Positions 1 to 8,593 of a stretch of DNA of 64,000 nt are shown one piece after another. The notes beneath the pieces are model-generated. The model ran no database searches. It was not told the DNA's origin and worked only from the letters and a program-made list of their open reading frames with translations. The stretch is from contig UCLB01000007.1 of assembly GCA_900473205.1 (NCBI GenBank), forward strand, positions 186,001 to 250,000, in the 5' to 3' direction. Position 1 is the first letter of the stretch. Every line of letters begins with the position of its first letter. This DNA is from Hyphomicrobiales bacterium (GTDB taxonomy: Bacteria; Pseudomonadota; Alphaproteobacteria; Rhizobiales; Rhizobiaceae). Position numbers and translations under genes: made by a program.

Positions 1-747
1 ATATACGCCGGTGGCGTTGCACAGTGCACAGGGAGCGGTGAAACGTTGAATGGCGAAAGGGTGATCTTCGAAATCGAGGCTGACCACTTCCGTGAACGGT
101 GGCAGGGCGTAGATGCGCTTCTCGCGCCCGGCACCGAACAATTGCAGCGCAGGAGAATTGTTCATTTTCGGGTTGTCGAACTTAGGGATCGGCGAGGGGT
201 CCATCACATAGCGCCCTTCAACCTTCACCGGATAGGCATAGGTGGTGGCGATATGGCCGTGCTGGGCGATGTCCTCGTAGAGCTTCACATGGATGAGGCC
301 GTATTCTTCAAGCCCATGCATGACGCGCGTTTCCGTTTCGCGTGGCTCCAGAAACCGCAACGGCTCGGGAATGGGAACCTGATAGACGATTGTCTGGCCA
401 GCCTTGAGCGGTGTTTCGGGAATGCGGTGACGTGTCTGGATGACCGTCGCCTCTTCGGTTTTCGTCGTCGTGGCAACGCCTGCCGTCTTTGCGAAAAAGG
501 CGCGGATGGAAACCGCATTGGTGGTGTCGTCGGCTCCTTGGTCTATGACCTTCAGAACATCATCCGGCCCCAGAATGGCGGCGGTGACCTGAACGCCGCC
601 GGTTCCCCAGCCATAGGGCATCGGCATTTCACGCGATGCGAACGGCACCTGATAACCGGGAATGGCAATCGCCTTCAAAATCGCGCGGCGGATCATCCGT
701 TTGGTCTGTTCGTCGAGATAGGCGAAGTTGTAGCTTGGCAGGTTCAT
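1..747 (-). CDS. phnJ: C-P lyase catalytic subunit PhnJ (partial, 3' end outside window)
   Basis: Radical-SAM enzyme that cleaves the carbon-phosphorus bond of ribose 1-alkylphosphonate 5-phosphate in the cytoplasmic C-P lyase core complex with PhnG, PhnH and PhnI. The 249 codons present read in one open frame, starting MNLPSYNFAYLDEQTKR. They reach the beginning of the cysteine cluster (CALCNATGVY) just before the window edge; the remaining cysteines lie outside. The start codon overlaps the phnI stop as ATGA, so translation is probably coupled. Family assignment is clear from the whole visible sequence. Only the C-terminus is missing, because of the window border and not because of a mutation. 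Confidence 0.95.
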   Translation of the reverse strand, partial: MNLPSYNFAYLDEQTKRMIRRAILKAIAIPGYQVPFASREMPMPYGWGTGGVQVTAAILGPDDVLKVIDQGADDTTNAVSIRAFFAKTAGVATTTKTEEATVIQTRHRIPETPLKAGQTIVYQVPIPEPLRFLEPRETETRVMHGLEEYGLIHVKLYEDIAQHGHIATTYAYPVKVEGRYVMDPSPIPKFDNPKMNNSPALQLFGAGREKRIYALPPFTEVVSLDFEDHPFAIQRFTAPCALCNATGVY

Positions 748-1835
748 TCTGCGGCCTCCTTGGTCGCCAGCAGTTCTTCGTTTTCGCGCCGAAGCATGCG
801 CAACAGGCCGAGTTCCGCCTGGAAATCCACGTAATGCGGCAGTTTCAGATGCTCGACAAAACCGGTGGCTTCGACATTGTCGCAATGGGCAAGAACGAAT
901 TCCTCGTCCTGCGCAGGCGCGGCGCGCTGTTCCTGAAACTCGTCGGCGCGGAGAGCGCGATCCACAAGGCTCATGGCCATTGCCTTGCGTTCCGACTGGC
1001 CGAAGACGAGGCCGTAGCCGCGTGTGAATTTCGGTCCATCCTCACCCTGCCCTTTGAACTGGGACACCATCTGGCATTCCGTGACGCGGATGGAGCCAAG
1101 GCAAACGGCAAAACCAAGTTCCGGCACATCGATCTCGATATCGACCATGCCGATGCGCACTTCGCCGACGAAGGGGTGGGTGCGGCCATAACCGCGCTGG
1201 GTGGAGTAGCCAAGCGATAGGAGAAAACCTTCATCGCCCCGCGCCAAGGCCTGCAATCGCAGATCACGGTCAACGGGGAAAGCGGTGGGATCACGCGTCA
1301 GATCGGCAGGCTCCTTGTCCGAAGCAACGTCCGGCTCGATCAGGCCTTCATTGTTGAGGATATCTGTTACGCGTGGGTAAGATGGCGCACCATCCAGCGG
1401 TCGTCGGGCTGGTTTATCCACCGGCACGTCACCGGCCATGTCAGGGTCGATCAGACGGTGCGTGTAATCGAAGGTTGGGCCAAGCAGTTGCCCACCCGGA
1501 ATGTCCTTGTAGGTTGCTGACACGCGTCGCTCGATACGCATGTTATCCGTTGCGATAGGCCGCGAATATCCGAAGCGCGGCAAGGTCGTGCGATAGGCAC
1601 GCAGCAGAAAAATCGCCTCGATGAGGTCCCCGCGCGATTGGCGCACGCACATGGCCGCAAGTTGTGGATCGTAAAGCGATCCCTCGGCCATAACGCGGTC
1701 AACCGCCAGCGACAATTGCCCGGCGATCTGTTCCAGCGTCAACGCAGGCACTTCACGGTCACCACGCCGACGATCCGCGAGCAGCTTATGGGCTTTATCG
1801 ATGGCCGCTTCGCCACCCTTTACCGCGACATACAT
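744..1835 (-). CDS. phnI: C-P lyase subunit PhnI
   Basis: Core subunit of the C-P lyase complex. With PhnG, PhnH and PhnL it exchanges the adenine of ATP for a phosphonate, giving ribose 1-phosphonate 5-triphosphate. The 363-residue length is normal for the family, and the N-terminus MYVAVKGGEAAI with the downstream SLYDPQLAAMCVRQSRGD segment is typical. It starts 3 bases after the phnH stop and its stop overlaps the phnJ start, so it sits inside a tightly coupled phnG-H-I-J operon. Expression is presumably governed by PhnF and phosphate limitation; the sequence shows only the operator candidate upstream of phnG. Confidence 0.95.
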   Translation of the reverse strand: MYVAVKGGEAAIDKAHKLLADRRRGDREVPALTLEQIAGQLSLAVDRVMAEGSLYDPQLAAMCVRQSRGDLIEAIFLLRAYRTTLPRFGYSRPIATDNMRIERRVSATYKDIPGGQLLGPTFDYTHRLIDPDMAGDVPVDKPARRPLDGAPSYPRVTDILNNEGLIEPDVASDKEPADLTRDPTAFPVDRDLRLQALARGDEGFLLSLGYSTQRGYGRTHPFVGEVRIGMVDIEIDVPELGFAVCLGSIRVTECQMVSQFKGQGEDGPKFTRGYGLVFGQSERKAMAMSLVDRALRADEFQEQRAAPAQDEEFVLAHCDNVEATGFVEHLKLPHYVDFQAELGLLRMLRRENEELLATKEAAE

Positions 1836-1838
1836 GGA

Positions 1839-2432
1839 TCAAACCTCCCGAATACGCGTGGTACGCGGCAAGGCAATCGCCTCGGCACCGCAAACAAGCA
1901 GAATGTCAAAGCCCAGCGGATAGCGGGCGGCGTTGGCGTCCATGGCATCCACAAATCCATCAGGTAGTCCGACAGGCGCGATGCTGGAGGAGGTTTCGAT
2001 ACCGGGGCCTGTCAGTTCAAGCAGGGCGCCGCCATCCATCGAGTGGACCGGCAGAATGAGGGTCGCAGAACGGTCCGGATATTCCATCGTTCCATGTGCG
2101 AAGCCCTGCCATTGCGCCACATCACTTGCCTCAGACAGAAGCACGAAGCTCGCCTTTTCTGGCTGCTGGGCAATGGGTGCGCCGCTGTGGAAGGTTAGCC
2201 AGGTAGCAACATGCTGAGCTTCGGAGGCTTCAATCCAGACGGGCGTATCATAGTCAGCCGAGGTCAGCAGAATGGCCGATGCGGCAGCACAAAGCGGTGC
2301 AGGGCCTGAAGCCCGCTCACCAAGATTGGCGACCGATCCCGGTCTGGAAAAGGCATGCATGATGGCGTGGAAAACATCCTGTGAAGCAAAAACCGGATCG
2401 GCGAAACCGCCATCGAACGTGACTGTATTCAT
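1839..2432 (-). CDS. phnH: C-P lyase subunit PhnH
   Basis: Non-catalytic core subunit of the C-P lyase complex, 197 residues as expected. The sequence begins MNTVTFDGGFADPVFASQDVF, followed by the FHAIMHAFSRPG segment seen in PhnH proteins. Its ATG overlaps the phnG stop by one base (TGATG), and it is followed 3 bases later by phnI. The order G-H-I-J matches C-P lyase operons of rhizobia and enterobacteria. Nothing in the sequence suggests damage. Confidence 0.93.
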   Translation of the reverse strand: MNTVTFDGGFADPVFASQDVFHAIMHAFSRPGSVANLGERASGPAPLCAAASAILLTSADYDTPVWIEASEAQHVATWLTFHSGAPIAQQPEKASFVLLSEASDVAQWQGFAHGTMEYPDRSATLILPVHSMDGGALLELTGPGIETSSSIAPVGLPDGFVDAMDANAARYPLGFDILLVCGAEAIALPRTTRIREV

Positions 2433-2878
2433 CAGTCTTCTCCTCTCGCGACCGTGAAGAAATCGACCCTTGTCGCTTCCGTCTCTTCAGCCTTGCGACG
2501 CTGCTCGTCTTCCATAAGAGCCAAAGCCGGACGGACGATTTCGCCATCGATGCGCGAAACCCAGTCGGAACGCTGACGCAACGCGTCGAGATGCGCGACG
2601 ATGCGAGCCTTGGTCTGATCCCTTCCCAGAACAACAGAGTGACCGACTTCGCCGCTGTCCAGCTTGACAGTTGCGCGGGTGACGCTTGCTTCGCCAAGAT
2701 TGAACGCCGCGCCGCCACCGCCGATCTTGCCGCGAACCATGACCGTGCCGATTTCCGGTCCACGTACAGGGGTCGCCGCGGGCATGTCGGATGCCATCAG
2801 GTCGTAATGCTGCAAAAGAACATCCGCTGGTGCGCCAGCCAGAATATCCAGCGCCTGCTTTCGATCAAAACTGCTCAT
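2432..2878 (-). CDS. phnG: C-P lyase subunit PhnG
   Basis: Small subunit of the C-P lyase core complex, needed for transfer of the phosphonate to the ribose C1 of ATP. The reading frame can begin at 2905 (MTNEDGD) or at the internal ATG at 2878 (MSSFDRKQAL). The second gives about 148 residues, the usual family size, and places the conserved RKQALDILA helix at the N-terminus. Conserved blocks such as GPEIGTVMVRG and GGGGAAFNLGEASVTRATV are visible. This is the first gene of the phn operon and lies divergent from phnF. Start choice is the main uncertainty. Confidence 0.92.
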   Translation of the reverse strand: MSSFDRKQALDILAGAPADVLLQHYDLMASDMPAATPVRGPEIGTVMVRGKIGGGGAAFNLGEASVTRATVKLDSGEVGHSVVLGRDQTKARIVAHLDALRQRSDWVSRIDGEIVRPALALMEDEQRRKAEETEATRVDFFTVARGED

Positions 2879-2915
2879 CGTTGGGTCGCCATCTTCATTC
2901 GTCAAATTTGTCTAT

Positions 2916-2927
2916 TTGTATATACAA
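2916..2927. promoter_or_regulatory. Candidate PhnF operator (perfect 12-bp palindrome)
   Basis: TTGTATATACAA is self-complementary and lies between the divergent phnG and phnF genes. Its core fits the HutC-subfamily GntR pattern GT-N-TA-N-AC, and PhnF belongs to that subfamily. Binding by PhnF is inference. Confidence 0.6.
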
Positions 2928-2994
2928 CCATTCTTATTTGTTTTATACACCCTTAATGATGACGAAGGAATGACAATGGGACGTTTGGCTTGAA

Positions 2995-3732
2995 ATGAAT
3001 GCAAATGATGATGGCATATCGCGGTGGCGCCGGGTCGCGGATGGCATACGCAGTGCGGTGTCCGAAGGGCGGATCGGCGAGCAATTACCACCGGAAACAG
3101 AACTTGCGGCACAATTCGGCGTCAACAGACACACGGTAAGGCGCGCCATCGCAGTTCTTTCGACCGAGGGGCTACTGCGCGCTGAGCGGGGACGCGGCAC
3201 CTTCGTCAACGCAGTCCAGCCGCGTGTCGTCTATCCCATCGGCACCAGAGCGAGGTTTTCCGAAAACATGATGCGCCAGTCACTCGAACCGTCTGGACGG
3301 CTTATACATGCGGAAGTCATCGCGGCGGATGCCGTTCAGGCAAAGCTTCTTCTGTGTGGCGCAGGCGCGCCCCTGCATCGGGTCGAGCATCTGGCGGTGG
3401 CTGCCGGTGCGCCTATGTCCCGCTCTGTCTCCCTGTTTTCAGCCGAACGTTTCCCCGGCATCATTTCCGCCTATGCGGAGAGCGGCTCCATCACCAAGGC
3501 GCTGGAGCGCGAGGGCTTGGCGGATTATCGACGTAAGGAAACGCGTTTAACGGCTGAACGGGTTTCTATGCGCGATGTGGAACTGCTCAATTGTGCGCCT
3601 GACAGCATAGTCCTCGTCAGTCAGGCCATTGATGTCGATCTGGAAGACAGGCCCATCCAGAGCATCGTCACCCGCTTTCTGGCCGACCGCATGGAGCTGG
3701 TTTTCACAAACCCTCCAGCGCATTCCAACTGA
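2995..3732 (+). CDS. phnF: GntR/HutC-family repressor of phosphonate genes, PhnF
   Basis: Transcription regulator of 245 residues. An N-terminal winged helix (about residues 7-75) contains the GntR signature PPETELAAQFGVNRHTVRRAI and the wing motif ERGRGTFV. A C-terminal UTRA-type ligand domain follows, with LADRMELVF near the end. It is divergent from phnG-H-I-J, the classical place for phnF, and a palindrome fitting HutC-type operators lies between the two. It probably represses the phn operon until phosphonate or phosphate starvation signals arrive; the effector cannot be read from sequence. Confidence 0.88.
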   Translation: MNANDDGISRWRRVADGIRSAVSEGRIGEQLPPETELAAQFGVNRHTVRRAIAVLSTEGLLRAERGRGTFVNAVQPRVVYPIGTRARFSENMMRQSLEPSGRLIHAEVIAADAVQAKLLLCGAGAPLHRVEHLAVAAGAPMSRSVSLFSAERFPGIISAYAESGSITKALEREGLADYRRKETRLTAERVSMRDVELLNCAPDSIVLVSQAIDVDLEDRPIQSIVTRFLADRMELVFTNPPAHSN

Positions 3733-3844
3733 AGCAATACGGGAGGCGTGCGCAATCGGAAGGCGATGCGCACGGAACTCATCCCTCCATCGCTGGTTAG
3801 ACCCGGGAACACATCATCCCCCCAACCACACGATTGGAACTTTC

Positions 3845-4708
3845 ATGTCCGATATCAGCCGTCCTATGCCGCCCTTTTCCGAACAGCAGCAGGAGCCACC
3901 GGGGCTGACGGCAAAAATGCAGCCGGTGCCTGATCACGGTGAACGTTCCTATCGCGGAGACGGCAAACTTTCCGGCAAAGTCGCTCTTATCACCGGCGCC
4001 GATTCCGGTATCGGCAAAGCTGTCGCCATCGCGTTTGCGCGCGAAGGTGCCGACATCGCAATTTCCTATCTCAATGAGGATGACGATGCCAAGGACACGG
4101 CGAAATGGGTTGAAGAGGCAGGCCGAAAAGCCATTCTGATGCCCGGCGATATCAAGTCAGAATATCACTGCAGATCGCTCGTCACACAAACCGTCGAAAA
4201 GCTTGGGAAAATTGATATATTGGTCAACAATGCAGCGTTTCAACGGACCTACGACTCTATCGAGGACATCACCGCTGAAGAATGGGATGAGACGTTCCGC
4301 ACCAATATCTACGCGCCGTTCTTTCTGTCGAAAGCCGCCGTGCCACATATGAAATCCGGAAGTGCCATCATCAACACGACCTCAATCCAGTCCCGTCAGC
4401 CGTCTCCGGCGCTGCTTGCCTATGCGTCGACAAAGGGCGCGATTTCCAACTTTACCGCCGGTCTTGCTGAAATGGTGGCAGACAAGGGCATTCGAGTAAA
4501 CGCAGTTGCACCCGGCCCGATATGGACACCTCTCATTCCATCGACAATGCCGGCGGAAAAAGCTGCGAAGTTTGGTGAGAAAACCTTGATCGGCCGCGCT
4601 GGCCAACCGGCAGAACTGGCTGGCGCTTATGTGCTGCTTGCGTCTGAACTGGGAAGCTACATGACCGGTGCGGTCGTTCCGGTCACCGGCGGCGAGATCA
4701 TGATCTGA
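3845..4708 (+). CDS. SDR-family NAD(P)-dependent oxidoreductase (general-stress type)
   Basis: Short-chain dehydrogenase of 287 residues from the ATG at 3845. A proline-rich N-terminal extension of about 40 residues is typical of the YghA / general stress protein 39 group. The nucleotide-binding motif TGADSGIG falls at residues 50-57, NNAAF in the middle, and the catalytic pair is YASTKGA. The tail YMTGAVVPVTGGEIM is characteristic of the same group. The upstream frame from 3629 overlaps phnF and has no support. The substrate is unknown. It converges on the stress-protein-like gene at 4783 with a shared terminator. Confidence 0.85.
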   Translation: MSDISRPMPPFSEQQQEPPGLTAKMQPVPDHGERSYRGDGKLSGKVALITGADSGIGKAVAIAFAREGADIAISYLNEDDDAKDTAKWVEEAGRKAILMPGDIKSEYHCRSLVTQTVEKLGKIDILVNNAAFQRTYDSIEDITAEEWDETFRTNIYAPFFLSKAAVPHMKSGSAIINTTSIQSRQPSPALLAYASTKGAISNFTAGLAEMVADKGIRVNAVAPGPIWTPLIPSTMPAEKAAKFGEKTLIGRAGQPAELAGAYVLLASELGSYMTGAVVPVTGGEIMI

Positions 4709-4742
4709 TGTGATCAGAACTATTGAAACATAAATAAATTTG

Positions 4743-4774
4743 GCATGCCGCAACTGAAATCAGTCGCGGCATGC
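4743..4774. terminator. Bidirectional terminator hairpin
   Basis: Nine-base-pair inverted repeat GCATGCCGC / GCGGCATGC, with further pairing inside the loop (ACTGA/TCAGT). It is followed by TTCTTT on the plus strand and by a T-rich run on the minus strand. It sits between convergent genes. Confidence 0.75.
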
Positions 4775-4782
4775 TTCTTTAA

Positions 4783-5265
4783 TTACATATCGACCTTGGC
4801 ATTCTCGCCCATGTCAGGCCGGGTCTTGCTGACAGCAGCTGCCGCCATCTTGATGTAGCTGATGACTGTGCCGGGGCTATCCCAATATTCCGCGAAATTT
4901 GGCGTTACCTTGAGGATGCGAATGGATGGGTCATCCGCGTCATCCCACCAGGCTTTTGCGGGCGTTGCCCACAATTCACGAATTTTCTCACGGTCATTCT
5001 GGACCTCAGCAATACCGGAAATGGAGACGTATTTCTGGCCCTTGGAATCCGCAAATGCCAGGCAGACATTTGGCGCTTTGGAAATTTCCTCGTCCTTGTG
5101 GCTCGCCACATCTGTCAGAAAATAAAAGGCATTTTCCAGCTGCTCAGCATAGGCAGACATGGGCCGCGCCCGCAGGTCGCTGCCAGTCTGCGTCGTCAAC
5201 ATGCAGAAGCCAATCTTGTCTGCGAGTTGCCATACCTTGCTGATATCGTCATCGGTGTTGGTCAT
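4783..5265 (-). CDS. Pyridoxamine 5'-phosphate oxidase-like (general stress protein 26 family) protein
   Basis: Flavin-reductase-fold split barrel of the general stress protein 26 / PNPOx-like group, about 160 residues. Visible blocks are ADKIGFCMLTT, LRARPMSAYAE and the tail FAEYWDSPG, which recur in this family. The start at 5265 is chosen because AAGGAG lies at good spacing upstream; the frame continues to 5310 without such a signal. Members bind FMN or F420-like cofactors, but no activity can be assigned from sequence. It follows the LysR gene on the same strand 60 bases away and could be cotranscribed with it. Confidence 0.82.
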   Translation of the reverse strand: MTNTDDDISKVWQLADKIGFCMLTTQTGSDLRARPMSAYAEQLENAFYFLTDVASHKDEEISKAPNVCLAFADSKGQKYVSISGIAEVQNDREKIRELWATPAKAWWDDADDPSIRILKVTPNFAEYWDSPGTVISYIKMAAAAVSKTRPDMGENAKVDM

Positions 5266-5325
5266 GCGTCGTCTCCTTTGTGTGTCAAGGAAACGGCATT
5301 GGCAGGCCAACGTTCCAATGCTTTT

Positions 5326-6282
5326 TTATTCCACCAGACTTGCCTGCAAACGGCTTGGCAGCGCAGGATCGTCAAGCGATCCCAACGCGCTTTTGTGCAG
5401 CAACTTTGCGATCCAATCGACAAAGACACGAACCTTATTCGTCACATGTCGTGTTTGCGGATAAACGATATAAACCGGCATCGGCTCCTGCTTCCATTCA
5501 GGCAAAACGCGAACGAGATTGCCCTTGGCCAGTTCATCCCTGATCGTAAACGGCACGAGTTGCCCGATGCCCATGCCGGCCAGAACGGCATTCTGATAGG
5601 TGCGGCTGTCATTGGCGGAGACGATGTAGCGGGCATTGATCTCCACGGACCGTGTGCCGTTGTCGAAAGCCATGGTCATGATTTGACCCGACGTGGCGTT
5701 GAGATAGCCGACGCTGAAATGATCGCCCTCCATATCCTCCGGTTGCTGCGGCATGCCGAAGCGCTCGATATAGGAAGGCGCGGCGCATGTGACGAAATCA
5801 AGTTCGGAAACCTTGCGCGCAATGAGCGACTGGTCTCGCGGCGTGCCGACACGCAAGGCGCAATCGACGTTCTCGGCAATGTAGTCCACCAATCTATCGC
5901 CGACACCGAGATCGAGACGGATGAGCGGATAACGCTGGTAGAAATCGCACAGATTGGGAATGATGATATTATCGGCAAATGCACCCGCCATCTCTACCCG
6001 CAAACGGCCTGATGGCTGCACATTGGCGTTGGAGAGGCTTCCGTCCAACTCGTCTATTTCGGACAGTATTTGTATGGCGCGTTCATAATAGAGTGCCCCA
6101 TCCGTCGTAACCATGACGCGGCGGGTCGTGCGGTTCAAAAGCGTTGTGCGCAAATGCGCTTCAAGGCCCTGCACCATGTTGGTAACGGTGGTCTTTGGCA
6201 TGTTCAACGCGCTGGCTGCGCGGCTGAAATTTCCCGTTTCCACCACGCGCGCGAAAACACGCATTGCTGACAGTTGGTCCAT
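5326..6282 (-). CDS. LysR-family transcriptional regulator
   Basis: Regulator of 318 residues with the LysR winged helix at the N-terminus (MDQLSAMRVFARVVETGNFSRAASALNM; recognition segment KTTVTNMVQGLE). The substrate-binding-like effector domain spans about residues 90-300. It is divergent from the hydrolase-like gene and RND pump at 6427-11788, and the 144-bp gap contains an interrupted dyad typical of LysR sites. It most likely controls that efflux operon. The inducer is unknown. Confidence 0.9.
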   Translation of the reverse strand: MDQLSAMRVFARVVETGNFSRAASALNMPKTTVTNMVQGLEAHLRTTLLNRTTRRVMVTTDGALYYERAIQILSEIDELDGSLSNANVQPSGRLRVEMAGAFADNIIIPNLCDFYQRYPLIRLDLGVGDRLVDYIAENVDCALRVGTPRDQSLIARKVSELDFVTCAAPSYIERFGMPQQPEDMEGDHFSVGYLNATSGQIMTMAFDNGTRSVEINARYIVSANDSRTYQNAVLAGMGIGQLVPFTIRDELAKGNLVRVLPEWKQEPMPVYIVYPQTRHVTNKVRVFVDWIAKLLHKSALGSLDDPALPSRLQASLVE

Positions 6283-6314
6283 GGCATATTGACCTTTGAT
6301 CGATTATCCGTGAT

Positions 6315-6334
6315 TTTGGAATAGTGTTTCCAAA
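6315..6334. promoter_or_regulatory. Candidate LysR binding dyad
   Basis: Interrupted inverted repeat TTTGGAA - 6 bases - TTCCAAA. It lies 33 bp upstream of the LysR start and about 90 bp before the divergent operon. Shape and place fit a LysR regulator site; no binding evidence. Confidence 0.45.
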
Positions 6335-6426
6335 TTTGCATGCTTGTGCAATTTCTCCCGAACAATAATATCTGTTTTAGAAATTGCTGCAAGAGGCCGC
6401 CTTTAACGACCTCCGAAGGAAACAAG

Positions 6427-7224
6427 ATGAACACGCAGTGGCACACGATTGAGAGCAGCGGAGCGGCACAGCCGCCTCTGTCCGTTCGTGTTTACAAGGG
6501 TGCTGGCGAAAACCGGACGCCGCCGCTGGTGCTTTATCTGCGGGGCGGCTCGTTCTTGGAAAAAGGCGGTCAGTGTCCGGAATTACCGGTTGCCCGAGCG
6601 CTTGCCGATAACGGCGCTGTGGTCATCGAGGCTGATTACAGCACGACGTCCTGCAACGAGTTTCCAGCGGTGATCGATTGTGCATTCGATGCGCTGGATT
6701 GCCTGAGCAACCATCGCAAGCAATATGGCGGCGCGAAATCGCTGCTGTTTGTGGCGGGTGAAGAGGCTGGCGGAAATGTTGCAGCCGGTCTTGCGCTCAA
6801 AGCGCGGGATCGGATGCCAGGAAAGCTGGCGGGACAGATTTTGCTCTCGCCGATGATCGACCCTTTGATGGCCACAACCTCTTTTCGGGACGCCGACAAG
6901 ATTGGCATGCGGCAGCGCTGGGCGGAAGGCTGGAGCCATTATCTGGCCAAGGCCTGCGGATTTGCCCACCCCTACGCGGCACCCTGCCACTGTACGCGAC
7001 TGAACCGCGTGGCACCGGCGCTGATATTTACAGCCGAGGACGACCCTCTGCGCGACGAGACCGTGAATTACGCCGGTCGTTTAAGTGAGGCGGGAGTTCA
7101 GGTTCGGCAGCATGTTTTCCCTGTCGGTTCCGGCTGGACAGGGCTTTATCGCGGTGAAGGTGGCAAATGGCTTTCCGCTGTTTGCACCGAGTTTGCGGAT
7201 TTCGTTCAAGACCTGAAGCATTAG
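6427..7224 (+). CDS. Alpha/beta-hydrolase-fold protein with degenerate catalytic triad
   Basis: Related to the hormone-sensitive-lipase / acetylesterase family, 265 residues, starting at ATG 6427 behind GAAGGAA. The family's oxyanion motif HGGG appears as L-R-G-G (residues 38-41). The nucleophile elbow GDSAGG appears as GEEAGG (111-116), so the catalytic serine is glutamate. The acid region AEDDPLRDE is kept, but the usual C-terminal catalytic histidine is not visible (FPVGSGWTGLY). As read, the protein should lack esterase activity. It opens the operon encoding the RND pump, so a sensory, binding or scaffold role is possible. Confidence 0.75.
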   Translation: MNTQWHTIESSGAAQPPLSVRVYKGAGENRTPPLVLYLRGGSFLEKGGQCPELPVARALADNGAVVIEADYSTTSCNEFPAVIDCAFDALDCLSNHRKQYGGAKSLLFVAGEEAGGNVAAGLALKARDRMPGKLAGQILLSPMIDPLMATTSFRDADKIGMRQRWAEGWSHYLAKACGFAHPYAAPCHCTRLNRVAPALIFTAEDDPLRDETVNYAGRLSEAGVQVRQHVFPVGSGWTGLYRGEGGKWLSAVCTEFADFVQDLKH

Positions 7225-7274
7225 CATTTATTTACAGTAACTGATCGGCTCCGGATGGAGCCAAGGAGAAACCC

Positions 7275-8465
7275 ATGACGCTGAAGAACAAGCGCCGGGC
7301 CCTGGCGGGCGCCGGTATAGGCCTTGCTGTGTCCGTTGCAGCGGCGGCATTCCTATTCGAATTTCCAATGACCACCGGTGCGGTAGCCGCATCCGGCCCG
7401 GCGGAAACGCCAGCCATTCCCGTAACTGTTGCGGTCGTCGAAAGCCGGGACGTGACCCATTGGGAACAATTTTCCGGTCGTCTGGAAGCCGTCGAGCGGG
7501 TCCAGATCCGCTCACGAGTGGCTGGCCAGATTCAGGCCGTCCATTTCCGTGAAGGTGCTTTGGTAAAGGCGGGCGACGCCCTGTTCACCATCGACCCCGC
7601 GCCTTATCAGGCAACGGTAGCCGGTGCTGAAGCGCAGGTTGCCTCTGCCGAAGCCAAGGTCGGTCTTGCCAGAACCGAACTGGAGCGCGGTCGCAGACTG
7701 TCAGACAACCGCACCATTTCGCAGAGCGATCTGGACCAGCGCCAGAGCAATGTTGCCGATGCGGAAGCACAGTTGCGGGCAGCACGCGCAGCGCTGACCA
7801 CGGCACAGCTTGATCTGAGCTATACGGAGCTGCGTGCCCCTGTCTCCGGCCGCGTCGGTAAACTTGATATCACCGTTGGCAACCTCGTTGCTGCGGGCTC
7901 TTCATCGCCCGCACTGACCACCCTCGTTTCTGTCGATCCGATCTACGCCAGCTTCAATGCCAGCGAAGAAATGGTCGCAAAGGCTCTGTCTCAGCTTCCG
8001 GTTTCCAATGGCGCACTTCAGGCTCTGGAGCAAATCCCGGTCGAGGTCGGTACGCTGGCTGATGAAGGCACGCCGATCAAAGGCACCTTGCACCTCATCG
8101 ACAACCAGGTCGATAGCGCAAGCGGCACGATCGGAGTGCGGGCCGTATTCGCCAATGCGGATGGGCATTTGATCCCCGGCCAGTTCGTACGTGTTCGCAT
8201 GGGCGAGCCAAAGTCGGAAAACCGCATCGTCATCACCGACCGTGCCATCGGCACGGATCAGGACAAGAAGTTCGTCTTTGTGGTGGATGGCGAGAACAAG
8301 GTGAATTATCGCCAGATCAAGCCCGGCCCAGCGGCTGATGGCCTGCGCGTTGTCGAAAGCGGCCTTGCCGCCGGAGACAAGATCGTCGTCAACGGCCTTC
8401 AGCGTATTCGCCCTGGCGCAGTCGTTGCCCCGCAGACCGAAGAAAAGGTCGCGACCTCGCAGTAA
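7275..8465 (+). CDS. RND efflux pump periplasmic adaptor (membrane fusion protein, AcrA/MexE type)
   Basis: Periplasmic adaptor of 396 residues joining an RND permease to an outer membrane channel. An N-terminal hydrophobic anchor or signal (about residues 12-35) is followed by the lipoyl/hairpin motif AGQIQAVHFREGALVKAGD, an alanine-rich coiled coil (about 110-190) and the ELRAPVSGRVGK segment. GGAGAAACCC provides the ribosome binding site. It lies 50 bp after the hydrolase-like gene and 128 bp before the RND permease. Substrates cannot be read from sequence. Confidence 0.9.
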   Translation: MTLKNKRRALAGAGIGLAVSVAAAAFLFEFPMTTGAVAASGPAETPAIPVTVAVVESRDVTHWEQFSGRLEAVERVQIRSRVAGQIQAVHFREGALVKAGDALFTIDPAPYQATVAGAEAQVASAEAKVGLARTELERGRRLSDNRTISQSDLDQRQSNVADAEAQLRAARAALTTAQLDLSYTELRAPVSGRVGKLDITVGNLVAAGSSSPALTTLVSVDPIYASFNASEEMVAKALSQLPVSNGALQALEQIPVEVGTLADEGTPIKGTLHLIDNQVDSASGTIGVRAVFANADGHLIPGQFVRVRMGEPKSENRIVITDRAIGTDQDKKFVFVVDGENKVNYRQIKPGPAADGLRVVESGLAAGDKIVVNGLQRIRPGAVVAPQTEEKVATSQ

Positions 8466-8472
8466 CCATTCA

Positions 8473-8497
8473 TGGCGGGCCTGTTAAAGGCCCGCCA
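8473..8497 (+). other. Intra-operon hairpin between adaptor and RND genes
   Basis: Perfect 10-bp inverted repeat TGGCGGGCCT / AGGCCCGCCA with a 5-base loop, directly after the adaptor stop codon. It has no T tract, so transcript stabilisation or partial attenuation is more likely than full termination. Confidence 0.6.
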
Positions 8498-8593
8498 GCA
8501 TAATCCAACAGAAAAGCGATCCGCCGGTGGCCCAATGTCACCGGAGCGGTTTTCTGCATCCAAATTCCACCCGGAGGCGAGAGGGCCTTTGCT

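Noticed and set aside
3629-3844. Upstream extension of the SDR frame
   Set aside because: Overlaps the 3' end of phnF, has no ribosome binding site, and does not resemble SDR N-termini.
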